Shown: positions 5,519-13,017, counted from the first letter of the stretch. The stretch: DNA of 18,774 bases from JBHELQ01 sp046262995 (GCA_046262995.1 JBHELQ010000003.1:1-18774); one strand, 5' to 3'. Numbers and translations are program-made. Notes: generated by a model from the letters alone, not told the origin.

Positions 5519-6214
5519 ATGAACACCGCTCCGATCGCCGGACGCCGTCCCTTCCTTGAGCGCTGGGCCGGCCTGGGGGCCGTGCTTTACGTGATCCTCT
5601 TCATCGGCGGCTCGATCCTCGCCTTCGGCGGCCAGCCGGACAGCGACAGCGCGCCGGCCAAGGTAGCGAGCTACTTCAAGGACTCTGGGCACCGCGACAA
5701 GGTCGGGATCGGCTGGGCCCTGGTGATCCTCGGGATCTTCTTCTTCCTCTGGTTCCTGAGCGCGCTGCGCCAGCTGCTGCGCGAGCTGGATCCAGGCGGC
5801 TTCCTGACCAATCTCGCCACACTCGGCGGCGTCGTCTACGCCACGAGCACGCTGACGGGCATGTCGCTGAACACGGCGGTCAAGACGATGAGTGACGACA
5901 CGTACCGGCACCAGGTCTATCCGTCGCTGATCCACGCGGCCGACGACGCCGGCTACGTGATCCACTCCGGCGGCGGCGTCGGGGTCGGGGCGCTCATGAT
6001 CGCCGCCTCGCTGGCGGCTGCGAACGCCGGCCGGATACCGAACTGGGCCTGCATCCTGGGAGTGCTGTCCGGAGTCCTGGCGCTCGGCTCGATCTTCTTC
6101 TTCCCGCAGGCTCTGGTCGCGATCTGGCTGCTGGTGGCCGGCGTCCTGGTGTTCCGGGCGTCGGGCCCGCGCTCCCCGGCTGCGCCGGTCCCGCCGGGCC
6201 CGACGCCGGCGTAG
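5519..6214 (+). CDS. Multi-span integral membrane protein, unknown function
   Basis: A 231-residue protein starting at ATG 5519, with GGAGG about 10 bp upstream. Hydrophobic segments at about 17-38, 62-82, 98-115, 147-167, 172-192 and 193-213 predict five to six membrane spans. An extracellular or periplasmic-type loop after the first span carries DSDSAPAKVASYFKDSGHRD. The tail is Pro-rich. The GGQPDSDSA..KVASYF pattern is reminiscent of small actinobacterial membrane proteins annotated only as hypothetical or DUF4386-like; I cannot assign it firmly. No catalytic motif is visible. Its stop is 1 bp from the end of the convergent GMC oxidoreductase gene. Confidence 0.8.
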   Translation: MNTAPIAGRRPFLERWAGLGAVLYVILFIGGSILAFGGQPDSDSAPAKVASYFKDSGHRDKVGIGWALVILGIFFFLWFLSALRQLLRELDPGGFLTNLATLGGVVYATSTLTGMSLNTAVKTMSDDTYRHQVYPSLIHAADDAGYVIHSGGGVGVGALMIAASLAAANAGRIPNWACILGVLSGVLALGSIFFFPQALVAIWLLVAGVLVFRASGPRSPAAPVPPGPTPA

Positions 6215-6215
6215 C

Positions 6216-8204
6216 TCAGGCGGCCGGCGCGCCCAGCAGCTGGTCCGCCGTGCGGTGGGCCAGCGACATGATCGAGATCATCGGGTTCACGCCGGGCGCG
6301 GTCGGGAACGCCGAGCCGTCGCCGACCCAGACCCCCTTCGTGTCGTGCAGCTCGCCGCGCCCGTCGGCCACCGAGGTCTCCGGGTCGGAGCCCATCCGGC
6401 ACGCGCCCATCTGGTGGGCGGTGAAGCAGGTCAGGTCGTTCGGCTCGTAGCTCGCCGACTCGACGCGCGCGACGTAATCGTCGAAATCCTCTCCCTGGCG
6501 CCAGCGCAGCTCGTGCGTGTGCGTGGTGAAGATCGACTCCGCACCAGCGGCGTGGTGCAGGCGCGCCAGCTCGACGTGGGCGCGTACCGCGAGCCGCGCG
6601 TCGATCTCGTCGTCGAGGCCCCAGCGCACGACCGCCCGGCCGAGCTCGTCGATCACGACCTCGCCCGAGCCATGGTCGCGGGCGACGGTGATGAAGGGTG
6701 CCATCCAGCGGAACTCCTGCATCACCTGCTTGTGGCGCTCGCCCGAGTCCCAGGGCATGCTCGGCGAGAACAGGCCGGGGTGCGTGCTCGTCCCCTCGAA
6801 CAGGAAGCCGCAGCCATCCTCGACGTCCTGGTAGACGTCGCAGACGAGGCTCTGGATCTGGCCCCGCCAGCCTTCGATCGGCTCGTCGTAGGTGCCCAGC
6901 ACCACGTAGGCCGGGTGCACGCGGAGGTTCTTGCCCGCGGCGGGCCCGCCGATGCCGCTGCGCAGAAGCAGCGCGGGCGACTCGACCGAGCCGCACGCCA
7001 CGACCACGGCCGGCGCCTCCACGGTCAGGCTCGTGGTCGAGCCGTCCTCGCGGGTCACGATGGCCTCGACCCCCGTGGCGCGGCCGTCGCTCGTCAGGAT
7101 CCGCTCCGCGCGGCAGCCCACCACGCAGCGGGCACCCGCGTCCGAGGCGTCCTGGAGCCAGGTCTTCATCGCCGAGCGCTTGCAGCCGCGCTGGCAGCCC
7201 ACGAAGCAGAAGCCGCACACCTCGGGGTCGTCGTCCAGGCTCACGTTGCGGACGATCGGGCGGTGTGGGTGGCCCAGCTCGTCGAGCCCGGCCATCAGCT
7301 TCTGATGGCTCGCGTTCTGCTGGGTCGCCTCCGCGTTGGCGTTCAGGCGCTCCATCACGACGTCGATGTGATCCCGCTTGTACGCCTCGTGGTCGTCCAG
7401 GCCGACGACGCCGTGCTCGGCCCACTCGCTCGTGATCCGCTCCGGCGTGGGAATGCAGTTCATGTAGTTGACGACGGTCCCCCCGCCGAGCGTCGAGCCC
7501 GCCAGGATCGAGATCGAGCCGTCCTCGGACGCCGCCAGGCCGCCGCCGTAGTAGAGCTCCTGGTAGCCCGGGATCTCGAGCTGCTTGAAGTCCTGCTCGT
7601 TGCGGTAGCCGCCCATCTCGAGGACCAGCACGTCCTTGCCGGCCTCGGCGCAGCGCGCGGCGATCACGCCGCCGCCCGAGCCGGAGCCCACCACGACCAC
7701 GTCGGCGGTCAGGGTCTCGCCGTCCGCCGGGGGCGGCAGCACGTTGAGCGTCTTCGGCGCCTGATCGGCGGAGGGCGGCGGGGAGACGGGGCCGGAGTAC
7801 CCGATCGCCTCCCAGTTCGGGTTGCGGCCCTCCTCGTCGGGAAGCGCGTAGAAGAAGAGGAACGTGAGCGCCTTCAGGGACTGGAGGCCGAGCTTCGCCT
7901 CGGGGTCCTGCTCGCGGAAGGCGTGGACGATCTCGGTGCGCCCCTCGACCGGCGCGTCGCGGAACCCCTGCTCGGCGAGCGCATCGAGCAGTCCCGCGAA
8001 CTGGGCGATCTCCTCGGGCAGGAGCGTGTCGGCGAAGGCGCCCTCGATCTGCGCCGGGACCTCCAGGTCACTGGCGGAGCGGGCCAGGAAGTCGCGTTCG
8101 ACCGGATCCTGGGTGTCCGCGTCCACGGTGGGGACGAAGGTGTCGCAGAGCGCGGTGAGCGTCTCGCGCTGGGAGTCCGTCAGAACGCTGGCCATCACCG
8201 CCAT
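6216..8204 (-). CDS. GMC-family FAD alcohol oxidoreductase with N-terminal helical (gluconate 2-dehydrogenase subunit 3-like) domain
   Basis: A 662-residue flavoprotein expected to oxidise an alcohol to an aldehyde or ketone. The ATG at 8204 follows GAGGAGAGGAG; a longer open frame upstream is spurious. Residues 1-135 are helical and resemble the small subunit of gluconate 2-dehydrogenases and the front part of long-chain alcohol oxidases. The FAD Rossmann motif is at 167-197 (VVVGSGSGGGVIAARCAEAG), with the second GMC signature around 236-250 (GSTLGGGTVVNYMN). A cysteine cluster CGFCFVGCQRGCK lies at 330-342. The C-terminal domain has HQMGACRMG (His597) and GVNPM (Asn640), the expected catalytic pair. 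There is no signal peptide. It is closest in style to fatty-alcohol or sterol oxidases. It follows a beta-propeller lipoprotein gene by 70 bp, so the two may be co-transcribed. Substrate unknown. Confidence 0.9.
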   Translation of the reverse strand: MAVMASVLTDSQRETLTALCDTFVPTVDADTQDPVERDFLARSASDLEVPAQIEGAFADTLLPEEIAQFAGLLDALAEQGFRDAPVEGRTEIVHAFREQDPEAKLGLQSLKALTFLFFYALPDEEGRNPNWEAIGYSGPVSPPPSADQAPKTLNVLPPPADGETLTADVVVVGSGSGGGVIAARCAEAGKDVLVLEMGGYRNEQDFKQLEIPGYQELYYGGGLAASEDGSISILAGSTLGGGTVVNYMNCIPTPERITSEWAEHGVVGLDDHEAYKRDHIDVVMERLNANAEATQQNASHQKLMAGLDELGHPHRPIVRNVSLDDDPEVCGFCFVGCQRGCKRSAMKTWLQDASDAGARCVVGCRAERILTSDGRATGVEAIVTREDGSTTSLTVEAPAVVVACGSVESPALLLRSGIGGPAAGKNLRVHPAYVVLGTYDEPIEGWRGQIQSLVCDVYQDVEDGCGFLFEGTSTHPGLFSPSMPWDSGERHKQVMQEFRWMAPFITVARDHGSGEVVIDELGRAVVRWGLDDEIDARLAVRAHVELARLHHAAGAESIFTTHTHELRWRQGEDFDDYVARVESASYEPNDLTCFTAHQMGACRMGSDPETSVADGRGELHDTKGVWVGDGSAFPTAPGVNPMISIMSLAHRTADQLLGAPAA

Positions 8205-8274
8205 GGGCTCTCCTCTCCTCGGGTGGGACGGGCTCGATACTAGCCCGGATGCCCGGAGCGGACCGAGGTTCTCC

Positions 8275-9801
8275 CTAGCGCGACCAGATGTCGAACACGC
8301 CGCTCCTCGAGTGGTGGTTGGCGTCGCCCTCGGGCAGGGCGATGCGGCCGTCGCTGACGATCGGCGAGTTCCAGTGGCCGTCGCCCGAGTCGAGCTTCGC
8401 CACCCTCCGCCCCGATCGCGGCCGGTAGACGTTGAGGCCGCCGTTCTGGACGTCGTAGACGTAGAGCAGGCCGCCGGCGAGCACCGGGCTCGAGCCGGAC
8501 CTGCCGTTCTGCCACAGCACGCGCAGGCGCGGCCGGCGGCCGCGGAACTCGTAGGCCACGGTGCCACCCGCGTCGGCGCTGAAGACGAACACCCGGCGCC
8601 CGCTTCGCCAGACGGCCGGCGTCGTGAAGGCAAGCTGCCCGCGCGGTGGGCGGAAGACCTGCAGCTCGCCGCCCGTGCGGGGTCCGGCGCGTCGCGTGCG
8701 GCCGTTCAGGCGGCGCAGGCTGAGCAGGCGTACCTTGCCGTCCTTGCCGCCCTGCATCACGTGGCGGTAGACGGGGCGGCCGCGCCGGCCGGGCAGCGGC
8801 AGCAGCGCCGGGACGGTCGAGCCCAGGTCGGAGTCGGTGGCCTCCAGGCTGCGGTGGTCTCTCGGCGTGTAGCTCCGCAGCAGCCGCCGTGCTCCGCGCG
8901 AGAGCAGCAGCACCGAGTCGCCCCAGTCGGTGCGGCCGTCGAAGGGCGCGTTGCCGGTGGTCACGAGCAGGCGGCGGCTGCCCGGGACCACGACCGGCGC
9001 CGCGCGCGCCCAGATCGCCGAGAGCTGCGACGAGCACCCGGTGGGGTGGATCAGGTGGTGGCGATTGCTGCACAGCGAGTTGAAGACGTGCCGACGGCGC
9101 CCGCTGCGGCGCGAGATGGCCACGATGTGGCCCTGGTAGGGAGGCTCGTCGCCGATGTAGCCCCCGGTCGCGACCAGGACGTACGGACCCTCGAGGTTCA
9201 GGGCGGGAGCCACCTTCTCGCGGTCCGGGCGGAACGTGACCCGCACCGGCCAGCGCCCGCGGCGGACCTCGTGGCCGCTCGCCACCGAGAGCTTGTGCAC
9301 CCGCCCGTTCGGCGCGTAGGCGTAGATCGCTCGCCGCCTCGGGTCCGCCACAGGCGAGGCATTCGTGATCTGGTAGCTCCCCTCCCAGCGCCCGATTCCG
9401 CGCGGCACGAACTGCCACAGGCGCCGTCCACTGCCCGCATCGATCGCGAGGGTGCGTCCGTATGTGGTGGTCACGAAGAAGACGTCGCGCCGCCGGCCGC
9501 CAACCCGAACGCCATGTAGGTAGATCGGCGACGAGTCGACGGTGCCCGGAAGCGCCACCCGGCGGCGCTTCAGCCCGTCGAGGTCCCCGGCGGCCAGTCC
9601 CGTGCGGGACGGCCCGGCGTTCGAGCGCTGGATGTCGAAGCCGTAGCGGGGCCAATCGAGGCCCGATCGCGCGGCCGCGGCTCCGGTACGCGCGTCGAGT
9701 GCCGAGGCGGCGCGATCACCGCCCCCACCCCCGCAGCCGACGGCGACCACGATCGCGACCAGGAGGCAGCGGCGCACGCGGCGGAGTGTGACAGCCGACA
9801 T
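8275..9801 (-). CDS. PQQ-like beta-propeller lipoprotein
   Basis: A 508-residue exported protein. From the ATG at 9801, the N-terminus has several Arg, a hydrophobic stretch and AVGC with the lipidation Cys at residue 23, followed by five glycines, a common lipoprotein linker. The body is a series of beta-propeller blades of the pyrroloquinoline-quinone-dehydrogenase kind, for example TLAIDAGSGRRLWQF (117-131), then YAYAPNGRVHKLSVASG, and LYVYDVQNGGLNVY near the end. PQQ-binding or catalytic residues could not be verified, so it may be a structural or binding propeller rather than an enzyme. Cysteines in SLCSNRHH and PTGCSS could form a disulfide. It is Arg-rich, like the secreted protein at the window end. 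The gene lies upstream of the GMC oxidoreductase on the same strand. Confidence 0.8.
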   Translation of the reverse strand: MSAVTLRRVRRCLLVAIVVAVGCGGGGGDRAASALDARTGAAAARSGLDWPRYGFDIQRSNAGPSRTGLAAGDLDGLKRRRVALPGTVDSSPIYLHGVRVGGRRRDVFFVTTTYGRTLAIDAGSGRRLWQFVPRGIGRWEGSYQITNASPVADPRRRAIYAYAPNGRVHKLSVASGHEVRRGRWPVRVTFRPDREKVAPALNLEGPYVLVATGGYIGDEPPYQGHIVAISRRSGRRRHVFNSLCSNRHHLIHPTGCSSQLSAIWARAAPVVVPGSRRLLVTTGNAPFDGRTDWGDSVLLLSRGARRLLRSYTPRDHRSLEATDSDLGSTVPALLPLPGRRGRPVYRHVMQGGKDGKVRLLSLRRLNGRTRRAGPRTGGELQVFRPPRGQLAFTTPAVWRSGRRVFVFSADAGGTVAYEFRGRRPRLRVLWQNGRSGSSPVLAGGLLYVYDVQNGGLNVYRPRSGRRVAKLDSGDGHWNSPIVSDGRIALPEGDANHHSRSGVFDIWSR

Positions 9802-9849
9802 CGCACCTGGAACCCGCGCCAGAGGCCGAAGTCCCGGTCCGGCGCCGAC

Positions 9850-9855
9850 TAGAGT
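9850..9855 (+). promoter_or_regulatory. -10 element giving a probably leaderless acyl-CoA dehydrogenase transcript
   Basis: TAGAGT (TANNNT) ends 6 bp before the GTG at 9862, and no ribosome binding site is present. In actinobacteria this spacing is typical of transcripts that begin at or next to the start codon. No clear -35 is visible. Confidence 0.45.
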
Positions 9856-9861
9856 CGCCCC

Positions 9862-10995
9862 GTGGACCTCGACCTGAGCCCAGAGCAGCAGGACATCCGC
9901 CGGCTGGTCCGCGACTTCGCCCAGAACGAGATCAGGCCGGTCGCCGAGGAGCTCGACCGCGAGAAGCGCTTTCCCTACGAGATCGTCGCGAAGCTCGGCG
10001 AGCTGGGCCTGATGGGCATGCCGTATCCCGAGGAGTACGGAGGCGGAGGCGCCGACAACCTGAGCTACGCGATCGCGATCGAGGAGCTGGCGCGAGTCGA
10101 CTCGAGCGTGGCGATCACGGTGGCGGCGCACACGAGCCTTGGCATCTGGCCGCTGCACACGTTCGGCTCGGAGGAGCTGCGCGGGGAGTGGATGCCGGAG
10201 CTGTGCGCCGGCCGCAAGCTGGGTGCCTTCGGCCTGACCGAGCCGGAGGCCGGCTCCGACGCCGGCGCCACCCGAACGCGCGCGCGGCTAGAGGACGGCG
10301 AGTGGGTGATCGACGGCGCCAAGCAGTTCATCACCAACGCCGGGACCGAGATCACGGGCTTCGTGACCATCACGGCCCGCACCGGCGAAGCCGAGATCTC
10401 GAACATCCTGGTGCCGAACGGGACGCCCGGCTACGAGGTCGGCGAGGGCTACCGCAAGATGGGCTGGAACGCCTCGGACACCCGCCCGCTGTCGTTCGAG
10501 GACTGCCGCGTGCCCGAGGAGAACCTGGTCGGCCCGCGCGGCGCGGGCTTCCGGCAGTTCCTGCGCGCCCTGGACGGCGGGCGCATCGGGGTCTCGGCCA
10601 TGGGCGTCGGCCTTGCCCAGGGCGCCCTCGACGAGGCGCTCGCCTACGCGAAGGAGCGGATCGCCTTCGGACAGGCGATCTCGAAGTACCAGGCGATCCA
10701 GGCGAAGATCGCGGACCTCTCGTCCGAGATCGAGGCCGCCCGCCTCCTGACCTACAAGGCGGCGCTCGAGAAGGACGCCGGCCGCGACTTCTCCCTGACC
10801 GCGGCGCAGGCGAAGCTGAAGACCGGGCGCCTGGCCGTGCGCGCCACCGAGGAGGCCGTGCAGATCCACGGCGGCTACGGCTACATCGAGGAGTATCCCG
10901 TCTGCCGCTTCTATCGCGACGCCAAGATCCTCACCATCGGCGAGGGCACCGACGAGGTGCAGCAGATGGTGATCGCCCGCCAGCTCGGCTGCTGA
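9862..10995 (+). CDS. Acyl-CoA dehydrogenase (short/branched-chain type)
   Basis: A 377-residue FAD enzyme that introduces an alpha-beta double bond into acyl-CoA and passes electrons to electron-transfer flavoprotein. The length and all domains match the family: an N-terminal helical domain (1-115), a beta domain with GAFGLTEPEAGSDAG (121-135) and FITNAG (156-161), and a C-terminal helical domain. The catalytic Glu is E361 in ILTIGEGTDEV. The IHGGYGYIEEYPVCRFYRD segment (335-352) is the usual FAD and active-site region. This looks like a butyryl-CoA or short/branched-chain enzyme, but chain-length preference cannot be read reliably. The GTG start is supported by the -10 element 6 bp upstream. 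It is divergent from the beta-propeller gene. The 3' end overlaps one arm of a terminator-like hairpin. Confidence 0.95.
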   Translation: MDLDLSPEQQDIRRLVRDFAQNEIRPVAEELDREKRFPYEIVAKLGELGLMGMPYPEEYGGGGADNLSYAIAIEELARVDSSVAITVAAHTSLGIWPLHTFGSEELRGEWMPELCAGRKLGAFGLTEPEAGSDAGATRTRARLEDGEWVIDGAKQFITNAGTEITGFVTITARTGEAEISNILVPNGTPGYEVGEGYRKMGWNASDTRPLSFEDCRVPEENLVGPRGAGFRQFLRALDGGRIGVSAMGVGLAQGALDEALAYAKERIAFGQAISKYQAIQAKIADLSSEIEAARLLTYKAALEKDAGRDFSLTAAQAKLKTGRLAVRATEEAVQIHGGYGYIEEYPVCRFYRDAKILTIGEGTDEVQQMVIARQLGC

Positions 10996-11007
10996 CGGGC
11001 GATCACC
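10968..11007. terminator. Terminator-like 12-bp perfect inverted repeat between convergent genes
   Basis: GGTGATCGCCCG (10968-10979) is exactly complementary to CGGGCGATCACC (10996-11007). The 16-base loop itself contains a 4-bp stem (CAGC-TCG-GCTG). The structure straddles the TGA of the acyl-CoA dehydrogenase gene and ends 6 bp before the stop of the convergent gene at 11014. There is only a weak T-run (TTGCCTCT), so it may act without a strong U-tract and may serve both strands. Confidence 0.55.
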
Positions 11008-11013
11008 TTGCCT

Positions 11014-11259
11014 CTAGCCGCAGTGGCTCGGGGCCTCCGAGTTGGCCTGGCCCCTCGCGCCCGTCGAGTTACCGGGGTTGTTCGCGGAGAACGGCGGGCC
11101 GGCCGTGGACGACTGCTCGTTCTGAGCCGCGGGGTGACCGACGGCCTGCGCGTTGTCGGGCGCGCAGTTCTCGGCTGGGACGAACGCGTCGTTGACCGCG
11201 TAGGCGGGGGCCGCCGTCAAACCCAATGCCGTGGCGGCGATGGCCGCGATGCGCTTCAT
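11014..11259 (-). CDS. Small secreted protein with two cysteines
   Basis: An 81-residue protein from ATG 11259, with AGGAGG 7 bp upstream. Residues 1-21 are a clear Sec signal peptide (two basic residues, Ala-rich core, APAYA cleavage site). The mature part of about 60 residues is rich in Asn, Gln, Ala, Gly and Pro, with Cys in PAENC and in the final SHCG, so one disulfide is likely. There is no catalytic motif and no known family that I can name. It lies 66 bp downstream of the GlsB-like gene and may be read from the same transcript or from its own promoter. It could be a cell-surface or spent-medium protein. Its function is unknown. Confidence 0.75.
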   Translation of the reverse strand: MKRIAAIAATALGLTAAPAYAVNDAFVPAENCAPDNAQAVGHPAAQNEQSSTAGPPFSANNPGNSTGARGQANSEAPSHCG

Positions 11260-11271
11260 GGAGGAACCTCC
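11260..11271 (-). promoter_or_regulatory. Inverted repeat covering the ribosome binding site of the small secreted protein
   Basis: The minus strand reads AGGAGGTTCCTCCATG. The ribosome binding site GGAGG is directly followed by its complement CCTCC, which abuts the ATG. The pairing could mask the site in the mRNA, though a loop of only 2-4 bases makes a stable hairpin doubtful. Confidence 0.35.
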
Positions 11272-11325
11272 TGACGTCGCTGACATCTGTGACGACGCCG
11301 AAGAGGCGGAGATTCTTCCCGGCTA

Positions 11326-11607
11326 CTAGCGCCGCCGGTCGGGCGGTCCGGCCGGCTTGGTCAGCGTGCCGCCTCGGGAGCGGCGGATCAGGTAGACGAT
11401 CGCAGTGGCGAACGCGATCGAGAGCACGATGTTGCCGTAGGCGCGGCCCCACAGGGCCCAGGACAGGAGCCCTGCCAGGAACGACCCGGCGACGCCGATG
11501 CCGATTGTCGCGCCGATCCCCATCGGGTCCGGTCCCGGAAGGGCGAGGCGCCCAAGCGCGCCGACGATCAGCCCGGTGACGGCGAGGACTATTAGATACG
11601 CGATCAC
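11326..11607 (-). CDS. GlsB/YeaQ/YmgE family (transglycosylase-associated) membrane protein
   Basis: A 93-residue, Gly-rich hydrophobic protein with three membrane segments (about 2-20, 30-50 and 58-76) and a short basic tail. The GLIVGALGRLALPGPDPMG and ATIGIGVAGSFLAG patterns are typical of the transglycosylase-associated/stress-response membrane protein family, whose biochemical role is unclear. The GTG at 11607 follows GGAGGA at good spacing. It starts 9 bp after the stop of the MeaB-type gene, so it is probably in the same operon, although a functional link is not obvious. Confidence 0.88.
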   Translation of the reverse strand: MIAYLIVLAVTGLIVGALGRLALPGPDPMGIGATIGIGVAGSFLAGLLSWALWGRAYGNIVLSIAFATAIVYLIRRSRGGTLTKPAGPPDRRR

Positions 11608-11616
11608 GGCTTCCTC

Positions 11617-12576
11617 CTACCCGGATTCGCGCTCGAGAAGCTTCGCGGCCGCGCTGGCGGGGTCCAGGCGCCGCGCCACGACGGCGTCGAGCAGCTGCTT
11701 GACCTCGGCGTCGTCGCGGACCGAGTCCTCGAGACGGCGGCGCAGGCGGACCGCCGCCAGCGCCAGCACCTCGTTCATCAGGTTGCGCCGCCGACGCTCG
11801 TCGAGCGTCCCCTCCCGCTCGATGAACGCCCGGTGCTCCACGAGCTTCTCGACCAGCTCGTCCACGCCCTCGTTGCGTGAGGCCTCGGTCTTCACGATCG
11901 GGACCTGCCAGCGCTCCTCCGGCCCCAGCGAGAGCACGCCGCGGATCTCGCGCACCATCGTGTCCGTCAGCGGGTGGTCGCACTTGTTGATGACGATCAC
12001 GTCGGGGATCTCCATCACCCCCGCCTTCAGCGCCTGGATCGAGTCGCCCGAGCCGGGCATCAGCACCAGCACGACCGTGTCGGCGTGGTCGATGATGTCC
12101 ACGTCGGCCTGGCCCACCCCCACTGTCTCGAGGAAGACGTCGTCCTTCCCCGAGGCGTCCATCAGGAGCGCCGCCTGCAGCGTGGCCTCGGACAGCCCGC
12201 CGAGAGAGCCACGGCTCGCCATCGAGCGGATGAAGACGCCCGGGTCCAGGAAGTGGTCGGCAAGCCGGATGCGGTCGCCGAGCAGGGCGCCCTGCGTGAA
12301 CGGCGAGCTCGGGTCGATCGACAGCACGGCGACCTGCCGCTCGCGGCCGCGGGCGTTCTCGACCAGGCGGCCGATCAGCGTGGACTTGCCGACGCCGGGC
12401 GGCCCGGTGAAGCCGGCGATCGCGGCTCGCCCCGTCTTCGGGTAGACCTCGCGCACGAGCGCCCAGCCCTCCGGATCGTCGTTCTCCACGAGCGAGATCG
12501 CCCGGGCAAGCGCGCGCTTGTCGCCCCGGAGCAGGCGCTCGGCCAGGTCGGCTGCGGTGCGTCCCGGGGCTGCCAT
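11617..12576 (-). CDS. meaB: MeaB/ArgK-type GTPase, chaperone of methylmalonyl-CoA mutase
   Basis: A 319-residue P-loop GTPase of the G3E group. Relatives load and protect the adenosylcobalamin cofactor of methylmalonyl-CoA mutase in propionyl-CoA metabolism; older names link it to LAO/AO transport. The Walker A motif GPPGVGKST is at 58-66, the family-specific ETVGVGQ at 150-156, and the G4 motif is NKCD (197-200; NKAD is more usual). RIRLADHF and FIRSMASRGSLGGLS (115-129) are hallmark MeaB segments. The C-terminal dimerisation helices are present, so it looks full length. The ATG at 12576 follows TAGGA, 12 bp after the VOC gene stop. No mutase subunit lies in this window, so the client protein must be encoded elsewhere. 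The acyl-CoA dehydrogenase nearby fits the same metabolism. Confidence 0.93.
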   Translation of the reverse strand: MAAPGRTAADLAERLLRGDKRALARAISLVENDDPEGWALVREVYPKTGRAAIAGFTGPPGVGKSTLIGRLVENARGRERQVAVLSIDPSSPFTQGALLGDRIRLADHFLDPGVFIRSMASRGSLGGLSEATLQAALLMDASGKDDVFLETVGVGQADVDIIDHADTVVLVLMPGSGDSIQALKAGVMEIPDVIVINKCDHPLTDTMVREIRGVLSLGPEERWQVPIVKTEASRNEGVDELVEKLVEHRAFIEREGTLDERRRRNLMNEVLALAAVRLRRRLEDSVRDDAEVKQLLDAVVARRLDPASAAAKLLERESG

Positions 12577-12588
12577 GGCCGCCGAATC

Positions 12589-12996
12589 CTACGGGCGCCG
12601 CAGGTGCTCGCCGACGTCCCAGGTCCACAGCTCGACCAGGTGGTCGTCGGGGTCGCTCACGTACAGGGAACGGCCCGCGCCGTCGAACTCGATCTCCTCG
12701 AACTCCTGACCCAGCGAGCGGAGCCGCTCGCGCGCGGCGTCGTAGTCGCCCTCGGCGATGTGCATCGCGAAGTGCACGTGCTCGCCGCCGCGGCTGCCGA
12801 ACAGCCCCACCTGCGGCTTCCAGAGGCCGATACGGGTGCGCTCGCCGGCCATGACCCAGATCGCGTCGCGCTGCGGCCAGCGTTCGACGACGGGCAGGCC
12901 CAGCACCTCGGAGTAGAAGCGCTCCCCGGCCTCCAGGTCCGCCACCTGCAGCACCAGCTCCGAGACGCCGGTCACAGGCAGCCGCTCCACGCGCAC
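12589..12996 (-). CDS. VOC superfamily (glyoxalase/fosfomycin-resistance-like) protein
   Basis: A 135-residue protein with the paired beta-alpha-beta-beta-beta units of vicinal oxygen chelate enzymes. VSELVLQVADLEAGERFYSE (11-30) is the first module start, HVHFAM lies in the middle, and SLYVSDPDDHLVELWTW lies near the end, supplying His and Glu candidates for the metal. The first usual metal His is replaced by Glu in SELVLQV. The start is uncertain: GTG 12996 as given, or GTG 12975, which has GGAG about 9 bp upstream and would remove seven residues. Although it sits beside MeaB, it lacks the features of methylmalonyl-CoA epimerase and is closer to glyoxalase or antibiotic-resistance-type members. 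Substrate unknown. Confidence 0.85.
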   Translation of the reverse strand: MRVERLPVTGVSELVLQVADLEAGERFYSEVLGLPVVERWPQRDAIWVMAGERTRIGLWKPQVGLFGSRGGEHVHFAMHIAEGDYDAARERLRSLGQEFEEIEFDGAGRSLYVSDPDDHLVELWTWDVGEHLRRP

Positions 12997-13017
12997 ACTC
13001 TGGCAGGATGGGCTCCG

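Noticed and set aside
6204..6229. Bidirectional terminator between the convergent genes ending at 6214 and 6216
   Set aside because: CGCCGGC/GCCGGCG gives a 7-bp stem over both stops, but there is no U-tract and such GC repeats are common by chance in this DNA.
6255..8243. 662-codon plus-strand open frame opposite the GMC oxidoreductase
   Set aside because: Same length class as its counterpart but with no recognisable motif and a composition typical of antisense frames in GC-rich DNA.
8229..8247. Hairpin between the beta-propeller and GMC genes (CGGGCT-N7-AGCCCG)
   Set aside because: Only a 6-bp stem and no T-run; too weak to call a terminator or riboswitch.
8205..8633. N-terminal extension of the GMC frame
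   Set aside because: The extension runs antiparallel into the beta-propeller gene in another frame, has no motif, and the ATG at 8204 has an excellent ribosome binding site.
12589..12996. Methylmalonyl-CoA epimerase
   Set aside because: Context next to MeaB is suggestive, but the sequence lacks the epimerase segments and reads as a generic glyoxalase/resistance-type VOC protein.
11974..13017. Upstream part of the frame that includes the methyltransferase
   Set aside because: This part is antisense to MeaB and the VOC gene. The methyltransferase motifs begin only after 13018.
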